Shown in pieces: positions 1-10,151 of a DNA stretch of 64,000 nucleotides (within the stretch, counting starts at the first letter, position 1; every line of letters starts with the position of its first letter). The DNA comes from Rhodoferax sp. GTDB taxonomy: Bacteria; Pseudomonadota; Gammaproteobacteria; Burkholderiales; Burkholderiaceae_C. The stretch covers positions 62,001-126,000 of the forward strand of contig JAGOUM010000001.1 of NCBI GenBank assembly GCA_018061265.1. Reading direction: 5' to 3'. The position numbers and the translations under genes are program-made. The notes under the pieces were generated by a model, which was not told the DNA's origin, ran no database searches, and worked only from the letters and a program-made list of their open reading frames with translations.

Positions 1-808
1 TCAAACGCGCATCCTGCTTGATGTTGCGGGTCAAGGTAAAGCCGTCCATCTCCGGCATTTCCAGATCGGTGAGCACCAGTGCCACTTTGTCACGGATGGT
101 TTTGCCCTGGGACTCTGCTTCAGCCGCCATTGCCTTCAGGCGGTCCCAGGCTTCCTGCCCGCTCTTGGTCATGATGTAGGGCACTTCCATGGATTTCAGG
201 CCCTGCTCGATCATCATGCGGGCCACTGCCGAGTCATCCGCCGCCAGCACCACCGTGCCTGGTGGCAGGCGCAGTTTGCTTTCGGTCTCGATTTCCAGTT
301 GATGCTGCTCAGGGAATACATCCCTCAGAATCTGCTCGACGTCCAGCACCTGGGCCAGGCGTGTATTTTCTGCGGCACCATCAAGACGCGCGATGCTGGT
401 GACCAGACCGCCGCCTCGGCCTTCAGCGGAGAGCACATGTTTCCACTCCAGGCGGACAATTTCATTCACTTCTTCCACCGCGAACGCCTGCGTGGTACGG
501 GCGAACTCGGTCACCAGCAGGATGCCCAGCCCCTTGGTGGGGTTGGTACCCACTATCTGCGGCAGGTTGATCACCGAGATCATTTGCCCGCGGATATTGG
601 CCACCCCCATCACGGAGGGGGGCGAGTTGACCATGGCAGTGATCTCGGGCATCACCAGAATTTCACGTACCTTGAACACATTGATGCCAAACATCTCGCG
701 CCGATCAGTCCCTGGTGCCTCACCAAGGCGAAAAAGTAACAGCTCAAACATGCTGTTGCCAGCCAGGTTGGTTCGCTCGTCAATATCGCGCATGGTCGAA
801 TTTTTCAT
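1..808 (-). CDS. cheV: Chemotaxis coupling protein CheV (3' part missing)
   Basis: CheV couples chemoreceptors to the CheA kinase through a CheW-like domain and tunes signalling through a C-terminal receiver domain. The visible 269 residues show a CheW domain at about 20-165 (typical stretch VMGVANIRGQMISVINLP) and a receiver from about 185 with acidic pocket D191/D192 and phosphoacceptor D248 in LVLTDLEMPEMDG. The reading frame runs off the window start, so roughly the last 40-50 residues (including the receiver Lys) are not seen. The ATG at 808 is preceded by GAGAAAG. The gene lies 53 bp downstream of mltA on the same strand and may be the last gene of the yhdP operon. No other chemotaxis gene is visible here. 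Confidence 0.93.
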   Translation of the reverse strand, partial: MKNSTMRDIDERTNLAGNSMFELLLFRLGEAPGTDRREMFGINVFKVREILVMPEITAMVNSPPSVMGVANIRGQMISVINLPQIVGTNPTKGLGILLVTEFARTTQAFAVEEVNEIVRLEWKHVLSAEGRGGGLVTSIARLDGAAENTRLAQVLDVEQILRDVFPEQHQLEIETESKLRLPPGTVVLAADDSAVARMMIEQGLKSMEVPYIMTKSGQEAWDRLKAMAAEAESQGKTIRDKVALVLTDLEMPEMDGFTLTRNIKQDARL

Positions 809-861
809 GGCACTTTCTCGCTAAATGGCAAACATCTATTTTGCTACCGTGAATGGTAACT

Positions 862-2040
862 TCATCCGGGCGTCTTGGGCCACAGAACCCACAGCTGAAG
901 CGACTGTTTCATGCGCCCTGCCAGTTCACCCGCCTGCGCGCCCCAGCCAGCAAAATAGTCTGCCCGCACTGCCCCGGTGATGGCGCTGCCGGTGTCCTGC
1001 GCCACCACCAGCCGTTGCAAGAGGGTCGTTCCGGGTGAAAACAACCACACCGGCGTGCCATAGGGAATGCTTTGAGGGTCGACAGCAATCGACCGCCCTG
1101 GAGTTAGCGGCACACCTTGTGCGCCGCGCGGGCCAAAAGCCGCGTCAAAGTCACTTAAAGGCTCTTCCTTGAAAAAAACCACACGCGGGTTCTGCCAGAG
1201 CAACTCGTTGCGGCGCTGCGGGTTCTGTTGTATCCAGGCACGAATGCCCGGCCAGGAGGCGTCACGTATCTCGCCCTGGTCCAGCAGCCAGCGACCGACA
1301 CTCTGATAGGTGTGCCCGTTGTGCCCGGCGTACGCAAGCCGCACCAACCGCTGGCGGCCATCGGGCTCGGTCACACGGACCCGCCCGGAACCCTGGATTT
1401 GCACGACGAGCGCCTGTATAGGATCGGCGAGGTAAACAATTTCACGCCCTCTCATGACCGCCAGGGCCTCTGGAAGAGTGTCAATGTCGCGTCGGGAATA
1501 CCATGAAGAACCCGGGTTGAGGCCACGCGGCAACTGGTAGAGCGGCACGGTGAAGGTGTCGTCGGGCAAACGCCTTGCCTCATACTCCGGCTCAAAATAG
1601 GCAGTTAACAAACCGTCTGAGCGGGCATCAAGCAGCGCTTCGACACGATAGGGTTGCAGACGGTCGACCAGCCAGGCGCGCTGGTGTGTTTCGTCCGCAA
1701 TGCTCAGGCGACGAATCTCCGGGCACAAGGATACAAAGGCCGGAGCTGGCCGTTCACAGCTTTTGAGCAGTGCATTCCAGGCTTCAAACAAGGCATCGTC
1801 GGCAAACCCCGGCAGATCCGCCCATGACGCCGCAACCCACCGGCTTTTCGCCCGAATCAGGCTTGTTGGCTCCGCCCTTGGCGGCACCACCGGCAACGGC
1901 GACACAGAACTTGGGCCATCTATCGTCGAGACTGCTGGTAAATCGGGCGAATGAACCGGCACGCTGCTGCACGAGGCCAAAGCGAACAACAGCAAGAGCA
2001 CGCATCGGCCGAGCAAGCGGCAATGGATGGCTAGGCTCAT
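862..2040 (-). CDS. mltA: Membrane-bound lytic murein transglycosylase A
   Basis: Lytic transglycosylase that cleaves the MurNAc-GlcNAc bond of peptidoglycan, forming 1,6-anhydro-muropeptides at the inner face of the outer membrane. The 392-residue protein has a lipoprotein signal with lipobox LASC (Cys24). The MltA domain starts around 130 (GLLTAYFEPEYEA), and the C-terminal 3D domain holds DTG at 349-351 and a further Asp at 361, where the family has its catalytic Asp. Length is normal. The ATG overlaps the stop of the upstream nitrilase gene (ATGA), so the two are translationally coupled. Identification is firm. Confidence 0.95.
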   Translation of the reverse strand: MSLAIHCRLLGRCVLLLLFALASCSSVPVHSPDLPAVSTIDGPSSVSPLPVVPPRAEPTSLIRAKSRWVAASWADLPGFADDALFEAWNALLKSCERPAPAFVSLCPEIRRLSIADETHQRAWLVDRLQPYRVEALLDARSDGLLTAYFEPEYEARRLPDDTFTVPLYQLPRGLNPGSSWYSRRDIDTLPEALAVMRGREIVYLADPIQALVVQIQGSGRVRVTEPDGRQRLVRLAYAGHNGHTYQSVGRWLLDQGEIRDASWPGIRAWIQQNPQRRNELLWQNPRVVFFKEEPLSDFDAAFGPRGAQGVPLTPGRSIAVDPQSIPYGTPVWLFSPGTTLLQRLVVAQDTGSAITGAVRADYFAGWGAQAGELAGRMKQSLQLWVLWPKTPG

Positions 2041-2870
2041 AACACCCGGTGTTGCAGGGCAGGCAGGCGGCTGCGACAGGCACTCAACTGTGCAAACTCA
2101 AGCTCGGCCATCACCACACCGGCGTCTTGAGTGCGCTTGTCCAGCACCTTGCCCCACGGATCCACCAGCATCGCATGCCCCCAGGTGCGACGCAAGTTGC
2201 CATGCAGGCCGCCTTGCGCAGCAGCAGCAACAAAGGCCAGATTTTCAATGGCTCGGGCACACAACAGGACCTCCCAGTGGTCCTGGCCAGTGGTGTAAGT
2301 GAAGGCGCTTGGCACCAACAGGAGGTGGGCACCCATCGCGGCATACCGACGGTACAACTCGGGGAACCGCAAGTCATAACACACACTCAGGCCAATGCGC
2401 CAAGTGTTGCCATCGCGCGAGGCCAGATCAAAACAGACAGGCGTACTGCCCGCTGCCAGCACCTCCGATTCGTCGTAACGTTCACGCCCATTGTCAAAGC
2501 GAAACAGATGAATCTTGTCGTAGCGCGCCACACACTCGCCCAGCGGCGAGTAAACCAGGGTGCTGTTATAGACCTTGGCCGCAGTGGCCCCCGGGTTGGC
2601 AAGCCCAGCGCCCATGGGAATGGTGCCACCAACCAGCCAAAGATGGTTCCGTTTGGCCGTATCAGACAAAAATTGTTGCAAACGTCCTTGGCCCGGGGTC
2701 TCCTGAATGTCCAGTTTGTCGCCATCGCGCTGACCCATCAGGCAAAAGTACTCCGGCAACACCGCCAGCTCAGCCCCGTGAGCGGCTGCTTGTGCAAGCA
2801 GCTCACCCGCTTGCTGCATATTGGCCGATACATCCGTATCAGAAACCATCTGGATCGCGGCAACTTTCAA
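2037..2870 (-). CDS. Nitrilase-superfamily carbon-nitrogen hydrolase (Nit1/Nit2-like amidase)
   Basis: C-N hydrolase with the complete catalytic triad: E40 (AVLPEYF), K119 (RYDKIHLF) and C164 (SVCYDLRFPELYR). At 277 residues and with this sequence it fits the Nit branch, whose known members hydrolyse deaminated glutathione or omega-amides; the exact substrate cannot be read from sequence. The start is TTG, overlapping the TGA of yhdP (TTGA). The N-terminus MKVAAIQMVS fits the family exactly, which supports this start. It sits between yhdP and mltA, an arrangement I recall as common in Burkholderiales. Confidence 0.9.
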   Translation of the reverse strand: MKVAAIQMVSDTDVSANMQQAGELLAQAAAHGAELAVLPEYFCLMGQRDGDKLDIQETPGQGRLQQFLSDTAKRNHLWLVGGTIPMGAGLANPGATAAKVYNSTLVYSPLGECVARYDKIHLFRFDNGRERYDESEVLAAGSTPVCFDLASRDGNTWRIGLSVCYDLRFPELYRRYAAMGAHLLLVPSAFTYTTGQDHWEVLLCARAIENLAFVAAAAQGGLHGNLRRTWGHAMLVDPWGKVLDKRTQDAGVVMAELEFAQLSACRSRLPALQHRVL

Positions 2871-5800
2871 GGGTAACTCTCCTTCTGTTTGGCGGGGGTG
2901 TGCAGGACCTGTCGCACCTGAGGGTCGGCCCAGGGGCCATCCACATGGAACTCCTGCGTGGCCGACTCGATCAACGGTCGTTGCAAAAACAACTGTGCAA
3001 GAAAGGACCCAAGTCCGACTGCCGGGTTGATGACGGTGGCAATCAGTGAGGCGGTACCCGCGTTGAGCTCAGGGACAACGATGACTTTCAGATCCTGGGT
3101 TTCTTTGGCAATGTCGGCGCTGCCTTCCATCAGGACGGCAGCGTTGACGCCTTTCATTTGCAGATTGTTGGTGTTTGCGAGACCTTTGTCGACGGTGATG
3201 TCCCCTCGCAGAAAATCAAACGCAAATCCCTTGCTGAAGACATCACGAAAATCCAGTGTCAGCCTTCTTGGCAGGGCCTGCAGACTCAGCACGCCCAGCA
3301 GCTTGGCAATACCAGGGTCAGCCTGTAAAAACTGTCCGGCCTGTACATTCACCGCAAAACCACCCTGCAAAGTGGGATAGTCAATTTTCAGCGGCGAGCC
3401 CAGCCAGGCAATATGTCCCTCCATCACACCACTGGCCTGGCGCACCACGTCCTTCATGCCAAAACGTGCCAGCAAGCCGCCACCATCGGCGATATCGAGC
3501 TTGAAATGAAGGGCCGTGCGGCGCAGGGGTAAGGCGCCATCGTACTTGCGCTGGCCAAACTCGCTGGCATTGAGTCGGACCCAGTTACCGCTGGCCAGCA
3601 GGCTGGCTTCCGGCACCGTCAGCTTGAGTTTGTTCAACCGCCATTCGGGTGTTTGCGCGCCCGGCAATAGACGATTGATGGCGTCGACCTCCAGGCGACC
3701 GAGTCGTTTCCCGCGCAATTCAAAGTCATCGACGATCACGTCTAGCGCCGGCACGCTGGCAGGTTGTGCGTCCAGAAGGGCCTCAACCTCGTTGGCCACG
3801 CTTGGAGCCACCGTCAAACGCGCCAGACGCGCATAGACACGTCCGTCCGCGCTATGAGTGGTGGCCGGTTGACGGTACTCAATGTAGCCATCGAGCTGAT
3901 TTGCAACAACATTGACACGCCACAAAGTGCCATCACGGCCAGCCCCGAGGACTACCTGGTTGTACTGTCGCGCGCCATAAGTCAGCTGATCCGCTTGCAC
4001 CGCCAGGTTATTGGGCAGCAACGCCAAGCCCAAACTGCTGGCCAACGGAACACCAGAACCAGTGGTTGGTATGGCATCGAGTTGATCCAGTACATCTGCC
4101 CAGGCATCGACATCAAGCTGCGGCACATGCAGGTTCGCGTTGATGCCTTGCGGTGGCAACACCACCGAGTCCAGGGTGTCTGCGCCAACCCCAATCGCGC
4201 CACGCAGGTTCACCGGCTGCGCGCCCGACACGTCGCGGTCAAGGACCAGGTGCATCAAGCGTCCCAGTGTCAGTGTCAGGCGGTCCTGCACCACCAAATT
4301 GGGGGGAGCAGTGGGTAGACTCGCCAATATCGCGGTCTGGTAACGCAGTGGCAAAAGGCTTTGTGCGTCCTTGTTGAAGGGTGGTGGCAGTCGGGCGCTC
4401 AGGCCCTGCAGATTGCTGCTCACCAACAGCTCCAGAACATCGCGCCGCAAGCCCAAAACGGCTGTGTATTGGGCACTGCCGCCCAAACGGGTTGCCAGCC
4501 TGGCAACAAACCCCATTTCCACCGCCTGCTGCAGACCCTCCGCGGTTGCAGTTCCGGTGGCTCGGATGACCTTCGGATGACTACTATCCGGGTTGACGAA
4601 CTCCAGCCCGCCATCAAGGCGGACTTCACCACCCAGCATCCGCGCTTGAATATCGGCCAGAGAGAATCCGGTGTGACTGAAGTTCACGCTACCTCGGGCT
4701 CGACTGATTTTGGGGGACTCAGGGTTGATCTGCACATCGTTTCCTGCCAGCACGACACTTCCTTGCACGCTGGACTGCCGGATGTTGGCGATTGGCAATG
4801 CCAGCCGAAAGTTGTAATCGGCCTGGCCATTCACAACGGCCTGCTTCAGGACCTGACCCGTCAGGTCTGCCAGCGGGCTTTGGTTGACGAGCGTCAATGC
4901 CACCGCGAGTGGCGCTTTGAGTTCTGCATTCACTCGAACTTCGGCATTGAGCAAGTCTGCGATCAGCGCGTCGGCACGGATCACCTGAACCGACTTGCCC
5001 TCACCCAACCAGCCTCGGGCATTGTTGACACTAAGTTGTGTCCGATCAATCACCAGTTCTCCACTGAGGCCGTGTAACACTGGCCATGGCCGGTCGTTTT
5101 TTTCCTGTAGCGAAGGTGGCACGTACAACAGCCGAGCGTCTTCTACATCGGCACTGATCCTAAAAGTTCCCTTTTTGGGGTCAGTGGCAGGCATGTCGTA
5201 AATATCGCCCTTCACAACAAAGCGGACCTTGCTGGCGGTGCCCGCCTGCACTGCATCACGCACATAGCTGCGAGCCTGGGCATCAATCACCAGAGGCAGG
5301 TACCTGTGCACCTGGCGGCCATCGGCCCGATCCAGCGTCGCCTGAAGGTCGAGTATTCCAGGGAAGCGGCTGCGGGACGGCGACTTCCTGGGGTCACTGG
5401 TCTGCCACTTGATGGTGGCTTGCCCTTGTGTATCGGCATTGGCAAATTTCAAATCGTTCATTTGCACCGCAATTTGGTCGCCAGTCACCTGCCACCGGGC
5501 ATCGGCGGTGAGCTGATCAACACCGATCAGGCCCTGCTCAAAAAAAGTCGGTACATCCACGCCGCCGGACTGCATGGCGATGCGTGCAGATCCTCCTTTT
5601 TGATCCAGTTCAAAATCCACATCAAGCCCTTGCACACCGGGTGCATCGCCGGTCGCCGCAAGGACCAAGCCGGTCAACTGACCTTTGGCGGCATACTGTC
5701 GACTGTTCGCACCGGCATCAATCCAGTTGGCAGCAAAGGCAGTGACCTGCCCTTTGGGTGCGAGCTGTGCCAGTTTCGAGCGTAGTTTTTCGTCCAGTGG

Positions 5801-6925
5801 CAGGCTGTCGGCGAGACCGGTCAAAACCGCCAGGTCCAAATGGTCAGCCGTTAGCTCGGTTCGGGCCGGTGTGCGATCTCCATCAGGTTGATATACCACC
5901 CCAAAATTGCTTTGCTGCCATTGCAGGCCGTCCCGGGTTTGAAATGCCAAAGACTGTGCAGCCAGCTCAAAACCCTTAGCCAGATTCTTTGTGCGAATTC
6001 GCCCAGTCAGCTGACTCAAGTCGATCTCGGGCAGCTTCGGGCCTAGCGCCACGGCAAGTTCTGTCATGGCCAAGTCAACGGTCGCACTACTGACCTGGCC
6101 CTGGTTGACGTCAAGCCAGGTGCGCATGGCACCGCGCCCCTGGCGCAAATCGACACCCATGGGCAGGTAATGCTGCAGTTGCGATGCGTCAATTTGTGGG
6201 AAGTCGGCAAACACTTGCCCCTGCCATCGCTGCCAATGACCATTGCGCCGGGTCAGTAGCTCTTGCAGGAATCGCGCTTGAATTTGAAATCTTGCGCCCC
6301 AATCGTCCGGCGGCGTTGCATCCAGGCGAATGTCATGGTGTCGACCCACATTGCGTGAAACGAAATCAACCTGGCTCAAAACCAGCGGTGCCAGTGCACG
6401 CTGCTCATCAATCCAGCGCAAGCTGCCGCCGCGGATGACAAATTCGACTTGCGAAAAGAACCAGTCCTGTGCGCCAGTGTCGGAGCCTTGTGCACCGGAA
6501 ACATCAAGCCCTGCGACATGCAGGCGTCCATCACTGCCACGCCTGACATCCAGTGCCGGCTGATCGATGTAGATCTGCTCAAAACCTCGCCGCCACAGCG
6601 AACGCGGCGAAACGGTGACCAGCACCCGAGCCAGGCTTAGCGCAACGCGCCCCTGATCGTCAATCAATGTGACGTCGCTCAACACAAACGATGGCATCAA
6701 CCCATTGGAGTGCGCGGTGATTGCACCCAAACGCACAGGTACCCCTAATGCCTTCGTGGCGCGCGCCTCCAGCTGCGGGCGAAACTCTCCGATTCGCGGC
6801 ACAATCACCCAATGGACCGCACTCCAGATCACACCGAACAAAAGCCAAGCGGATAGCAGCGCCCATAACAACACACGGGTCACGCCAGACCAGGTTTTCA
6901 GTAATTTGGAAGAGATTGGCGACAC
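2867..6925 (-). CDS. yhdP: YhdP family AsmA-like protein
   Basis: Large envelope protein of 1352 residues, the usual size for YhdP. It has one N-terminal membrane anchor (about residues 15-37) and a long periplasmic body of DUF3971/AsmA-like beta-rich sequence. Members of this family form bridge-like proteins involved in phospholipid transport between inner and outer membrane. The C-terminal AsmA-like part contains the segment MEGSADIAKETQDLKVIVVP, typical of the family. The start is GTG at 6925 without a clear Shine-Dalgarno, so the exact start is less sure than the frame. It heads the yhdP-nit-mltA(-cheV) operon and diverges from glnE with a 31 bp gap. Confidence 0.92.
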   Translation of the reverse strand: MSPISSKLLKTWSGVTRVLLWALLSAWLLFGVIWSAVHWVIVPRIGEFRPQLEARATKALGVPVRLGAITAHSNGLMPSFVLSDVTLIDDQGRVALSLARVLVTVSPRSLWRRGFEQIYIDQPALDVRRGSDGRLHVAGLDVSGAQGSDTGAQDWFFSQVEFVIRGGSLRWIDEQRALAPLVLSQVDFVSRNVGRHHDIRLDATPPDDWGARFQIQARFLQELLTRRNGHWQRWQGQVFADFPQIDASQLQHYLPMGVDLRQGRGAMRTWLDVNQGQVSSATVDLAMTELAVALGPKLPEIDLSQLTGRIRTKNLAKGFELAAQSLAFQTRDGLQWQQSNFGVVYQPDGDRTPARTELTADHLDLAVLTGLADSLPLDEKLRSKLAQLAPKGQVTAFAANWIDAGANSRQYAAKGQLTGLVLAATGDAPGVQGLDVDFELDQKGGSARIAMQSGGVDVPTFFEQGLIGVDQLTADARWQVTGDQIAVQMNDLKFANADTQGQATIKWQTSDPRKSPSRSRFPGILDLQATLDRADGRQVHRYLPLVIDAQARSYVRDAVQAGTASKVRFVVKGDIYDMPATDPKKGTFRISADVEDARLLYVPPSLQEKNDRPWPVLHGLSGELVIDRTQLSVNNARGWLGEGKSVQVIRADALIADLLNAEVRVNAELKAPLAVALTLVNQSPLADLTGQVLKQAVVNGQADYNFRLALPIANIRQSSVQGSVVLAGNDVQINPESPKISRARGSVNFSHTGFSLADIQARMLGGEVRLDGGLEFVNPDSSHPKVIRATGTATAEGLQQAVEMGFVARLATRLGGSAQYTAVLGLRRDVLELLVSSNLQGLSARLPPPFNKDAQSLLPLRYQTAILASLPTAPPNLVVQDRLTLTLGRLMHLVLDRDVSGAQPVNLRGAIGVGADTLDSVVLPPQGINANLHVPQLDVDAWADVLDQLDAIPTTGSGVPLASSLGLALLPNNLAVQADQLTYGARQYNQVVLGAGRDGTLWRVNVVANQLDGYIEYRQPATTHSADGRVYARLARLTVAPSVANEVEALLDAQPASVPALDVIVDDFELRGKRLGRLEVDAINRLLPGAQTPEWRLNKLKLTVPEASLLASGNWVRLNASEFGQRKYDGALPLRRTALHFKLDIADGGGLLARFGMKDVVRQASGVMEGHIAWLGSPLKIDYPTLQGGFAVNVQAGQFLQADPGIAKLLGVLSLQALPRRLTLDFRDVFSKGFAFDFLRGDITVDKGLANTNNLQMKGVNAAVLMEGSADIAKETQDLKVIVVPELNAGTASLIATVINPAVGLGSFLAQLFLQRPLIESATQEFHVDGPWADPQVRQVLHTPAKQKESYP

Positions 6926-6956
6926 ACCGTTAAAGAAGAATTTGTAGACAAGAATT

Positions 6957-9668
6957 ATGACCCGCCCCTGTCTGGCTCAGCATTCCCGCTTTGCTCAACG
7001 CATCCGCCGCCGTTTCGACGCCGAATTGTCTCTGTTGCCAACTGGCACACCCGGCCCTGAGCACATACACGCTGTGTATGACGCACTCAAAAGCAAGGGT
7101 CAGGACTGCGGCAGCGCCTTGCGTGTGACACGCGCATTGGTGCTTGAGCGCCTATTGAGCCTCGATTGTGACGCCCAGGCTCCCATGACCGAGATCACAT
7201 CGGCCATGACCCATCTGGCCGAATTTGCACTCAACCGGGCACTCGATGAGGTACTGAGCACGCTTGACCATGCCCATGGTGCGCCAATGACGCTACAGGG
7301 TCAGCGGGCCCAATTGTGGGTCATTGGTATGGGCAAGCTCGGCGCGCGGGAACTCAATGTATCAAGCGACATTGACCTCATTTATGTCTATGATGAAGAC
7401 GGAGATAGTGCAGGTGATTCGCAGGGCCGAGGGCGGCTGAGTAATCAGGAATATTTCGCCAAGGCGGTGCGCGGCATTTATGCACTGGTAGGTGACACGA
7501 CTGAGCACGGCTTTGTCTTCAGGGTGGACCTCGCCTTGAGGCCCAATGGAAATTCCGGTCCGGTGGCGATTTCGCTGGACGCCCTGGAAGAGTATCTTCA
7601 TGTCCAGGGCCGTGAATGGGAGCGGTTTGCCTGGCTCAAGAGCCGGGTCGTTGCCCCGCTTGCCTGTGTCGCCGACGGCAGCGCGCGTGCTTTGGCCAAG
7701 GTAGTCATGCCTTTTGTATTCAGGCGTTATCTGGACTACAGCGTTTTCGACTCGTTGCGCTTGTTGCATCGTCAGATACGTGACCATGCCGCCAAGCGAA
7801 GTGCGGGCCGACCCGAACGGGCCAACGACGTCAAGCTCTCGCGCGGCGGAATCCGCGAGATCGAGTTCATCGTGCAATTGTTGCAAGTGGTTCGTGGCGG
7901 ACAGTTCCCTGAATTGCGCACCCGGGCCACACTCAATGCATTGCCACGTCTGGTCAAAGCCGGGCTGATGCAATCAGTCACCGCGCAGGCACTGGCCCAA
8001 GCTTACATATTTTTGCGCCAGGTTGAGCATCGCATCCAGTACCTGGATGATCAGCAAACCCATGTTTTGCCGACCCAGGACCAAGACCTCAGCTGGATTG
8101 CGGCCACCTTGAACATTGATTCTGTGCCCCATTTACTCAACCAGCTGGACGCCCACCGGGAGCTGGTTGCGCAGGAATTTGACAAGTTGCTTGGGGGTGC
8201 AGAGCCAGAATGCAAAGGCTGCCAGGGAAACAAAGCGCCGACCGCCACAGTGATTGATGACCTGCTGCCTCAGCTTGGTGATCTTTACAGGCAGCGCCTG
8301 GAGTCCTGGCGTGAGCACCCGCGTGTATTGGCATTGCGCGACGAGGCACGTGCTCGCCTGATGCGTTTATTGACGCGCACTGCGCAATGGGTGCGGGAAG
8401 ACCGGGTGACTGAGGCGGCGGCCGTGGGTCTGGTTGACTGGATGGAGCCACTGCTGCGGCGTGAAAGTTATCTGGCACTTCTGTTGGAGCGCCCCAACGT
8501 ACATGAGCGTCTGTTGCGTTTGCTTGGGGCAGCACGTTGGCCAGCGCGCTACTTGCTGCTCCACCCGGGTGTCATTGATGAACTTGCGGCTTACAACATG
8601 TTGCAGGAGAGATTTGACGCCGACGCCTTTGTCAATGAACTCGAGTACCGGCGCGCCGCGCTTCAAAACGCTGGCGAAGACGACGATGAGGCACTGCTGA
8701 ACCTGCTGCGCCGGGCGCATCATGCCGAAGTTTTTCGCACCCTTGCCCGCGACATAGAAGGTGCTTTGACGGTTGAACAGGTGGCCGACGATCTCAGTGC
8801 GCTTGCTGACACCGTGCTCGGTGTCACCACCCGCTGGTGCTGGCAACGGTTAAAAAAGGCGCATCGCGACCAGCCGCGGTTCTGCATCATCGCCTATGGC
8901 AAACTGGGCGGCAAGGAACTGGGCTACGGTAGCGACCTGGATCTGGTTTTTGTCTTTGATGATGACGACGATCGCGCACCTGAAGTTTATGCCACCCTGG
9001 TGCGCAAGCTGATCAACTGGCTGACCGTCAAGACCGGTGACGGTGATCTCTATGAAATTGATACCGCGTTGCGTCCCAATGGCAACGCGGGTCTGCTGAT
9101 CACCAGTTTTAATGCCTACGCCGACTATCAGCAGCAACGTGGCTCGAACGCCGCATGGACCTGGGAACATCAGGCGATGACGCGGGCGCGCTGTGTCCTC
9201 GGTGATGCCGACCTGCGCGAACGTTTCGACGGCGTACGTACTGCCGTGATCACCGCCGAGCGTCAAACCGAAGCGTTGAGCGACGAAATCAGTGCCATGC
9301 GTGATCGGGTGGGGCAGTCCCACCCGGATCGCCCCGGGGTGTTCGACATCAAGTACAGCCATGGCGGCATGATGGACGCTGAGTTTGTGATGCAGTTCCT
9401 AGTACTCTCTAAGTCGAGAAGCTATCCTGAGCTGCTTGCCAATGCGGGCAACATCGCCCTTCTGGAACGCGCAGAAACACTGGGTCTGCTCCCCCACGGG
9501 GTTGGCCATGCAGCGGCCACGGCCTATCGCACCATGCGACAACTTCAACATCACGCACGTCTGGACGAGGTACCTGCCGAGGTATGCTTTGCAGACCTGA
9601 CAGCAGAGCGCAATGCAGTACTGACACTTTGGGACAGTGTGTTCACCTCGGACCTTAACCCTAGATAA
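6957..9668 (+). CDS. glnE: Bifunctional glutamine synthetase adenylyltransferase / adenylyl-removing enzyme
   Basis: Controls glutamine synthetase by adding AMP to, or removing it phosphorolytically from, a tyrosine on each subunit, in response to PII. The 903 residues hold two nucleotidyltransferase domains: the N-terminal adenylyl-removing half with GMGKLGARELNVSSD (Asp138/Asp140), and the C-terminal adenylyltransferase half with YGKLGGKELGYGSD (Asp660/Asp662). Each is followed by a PII-uridylyltransferase-like helical region. Length is normal. No strong ribosome site precedes the ATG. The gene diverges from yhdP, and a small cytochrome gene follows after only 3 bp. Confidence 0.95.
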   Translation: MTRPCLAQHSRFAQRIRRRFDAELSLLPTGTPGPEHIHAVYDALKSKGQDCGSALRVTRALVLERLLSLDCDAQAPMTEITSAMTHLAEFALNRALDEVLSTLDHAHGAPMTLQGQRAQLWVIGMGKLGARELNVSSDIDLIYVYDEDGDSAGDSQGRGRLSNQEYFAKAVRGIYALVGDTTEHGFVFRVDLALRPNGNSGPVAISLDALEEYLHVQGREWERFAWLKSRVVAPLACVADGSARALAKVVMPFVFRRYLDYSVFDSLRLLHRQIRDHAAKRSAGRPERANDVKLSRGGIREIEFIVQLLQVVRGGQFPELRTRATLNALPRLVKAGLMQSVTAQALAQAYIFLRQVEHRIQYLDDQQTHVLPTQDQDLSWIAATLNIDSVPHLLNQLDAHRELVAQEFDKLLGGAEPECKGCQGNKAPTATVIDDLLPQLGDLYRQRLESWREHPRVLALRDEARARLMRLLTRTAQWVREDRVTEAAAVGLVDWMEPLLRRESYLALLLERPNVHERLLRLLGAARWPARYLLLHPGVIDELAAYNMLQERFDADAFVNELEYRRAALQNAGEDDDEALLNLLRRAHHAEVFRTLARDIEGALTVEQVADDLSALADTVLGVTTRWCWQRLKKAHRDQPRFCIIAYGKLGGKELGYGSDLDLVFVFDDDDDRAPEVYATLVRKLINWLTVKTGDGDLYEIDTALRPNGNAGLLITSFNAYADYQQQRGSNAAWTWEHQAMTRARCVLGDADLRERFDGVRTAVITAERQTEALSDEISAMRDRVGQSHPDRPGVFDIKYSHGGMMDAEFVMQFLVLSKSRSYPELLANAGNIALLERAETLGLLPHGVGHAAATAYRTMRQLQHHARLDEVPAEVCFADLTAERNAVLTLWDSVFTSDLNPR

Positions 9669-9671
9669 AAA

Positions 9672-10136
9672 ATGCGTCTTACTACCCCACACACACTTCT
9701 ACTCCTCGTCTTTGCCTTTATTGTGAGTGCGTGCTCCGAAAAAGCCAAAGATACCCATCCACAACAGCTTGTCAGCAAACGCCAGGCTATTTTCAAGGAA
9801 ATGACCAAGGCGCTGGAGCCGATGGGACTGGTCGCACGCGAACGCCAGGATTACGCCAAGGGTGAATTCCAGGCCCAGGCGCTTGCACTCGAAGAATTGT
9901 CGCGTCAACCTTGGGTTTACTTTTCTGCCGACGGCAACTACCCGCCGACACGAGCCAAGGGATCCGTCTGGCAGCTGCCTGCTGAGTTCAAGTCAGCACA
10001 GGACAGCTACTTGACTGTGGTGGACCAGTTGGTCAAGGTCTCAGGTAGCGGCGACTTGCCAGCCATCCGCAGTGCGGTTGATGCTGTGGAGAAAAGCTGC
10101 AAAAGCTGCCACACGACTTTCCGCAACGAACGCTGA
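9672..10136 (+). CDS. Cytochrome c'-like (class II) lipoprotein
   Basis: Small haem-binding envelope protein of 154 residues. It has a lipoprotein signal with lipobox VSAC (Cys21) and a single haem motif CKSCH at 143-147, ten residues from the C-terminus. A C-terminal CXXCH after a mainly helical body is the layout of class II cytochromes (c'), which fold as four-helix bundles and can bind NO or carry electrons. The lipid anchor is not typical of classical soluble cytochrome c'. It starts 3 bp after glnE without an obvious ribosome site, so coupled translation is likely. The redox partner is unknown. Confidence 0.8.
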   Translation: MRLTTPHTLLLLVFAFIVSACSEKAKDTHPQQLVSKRQAIFKEMTKALEPMGLVARERQDYAKGEFQAQALALEELSRQPWVYFSADGNYPPTRAKGSVWQLPAEFKSAQDSYLTVVDQLVKVSGSGDLPAIRSAVDAVEKSCKSCHTTFRNER

Positions 10137-10151
10137 AACCAGCTCAAGCCC

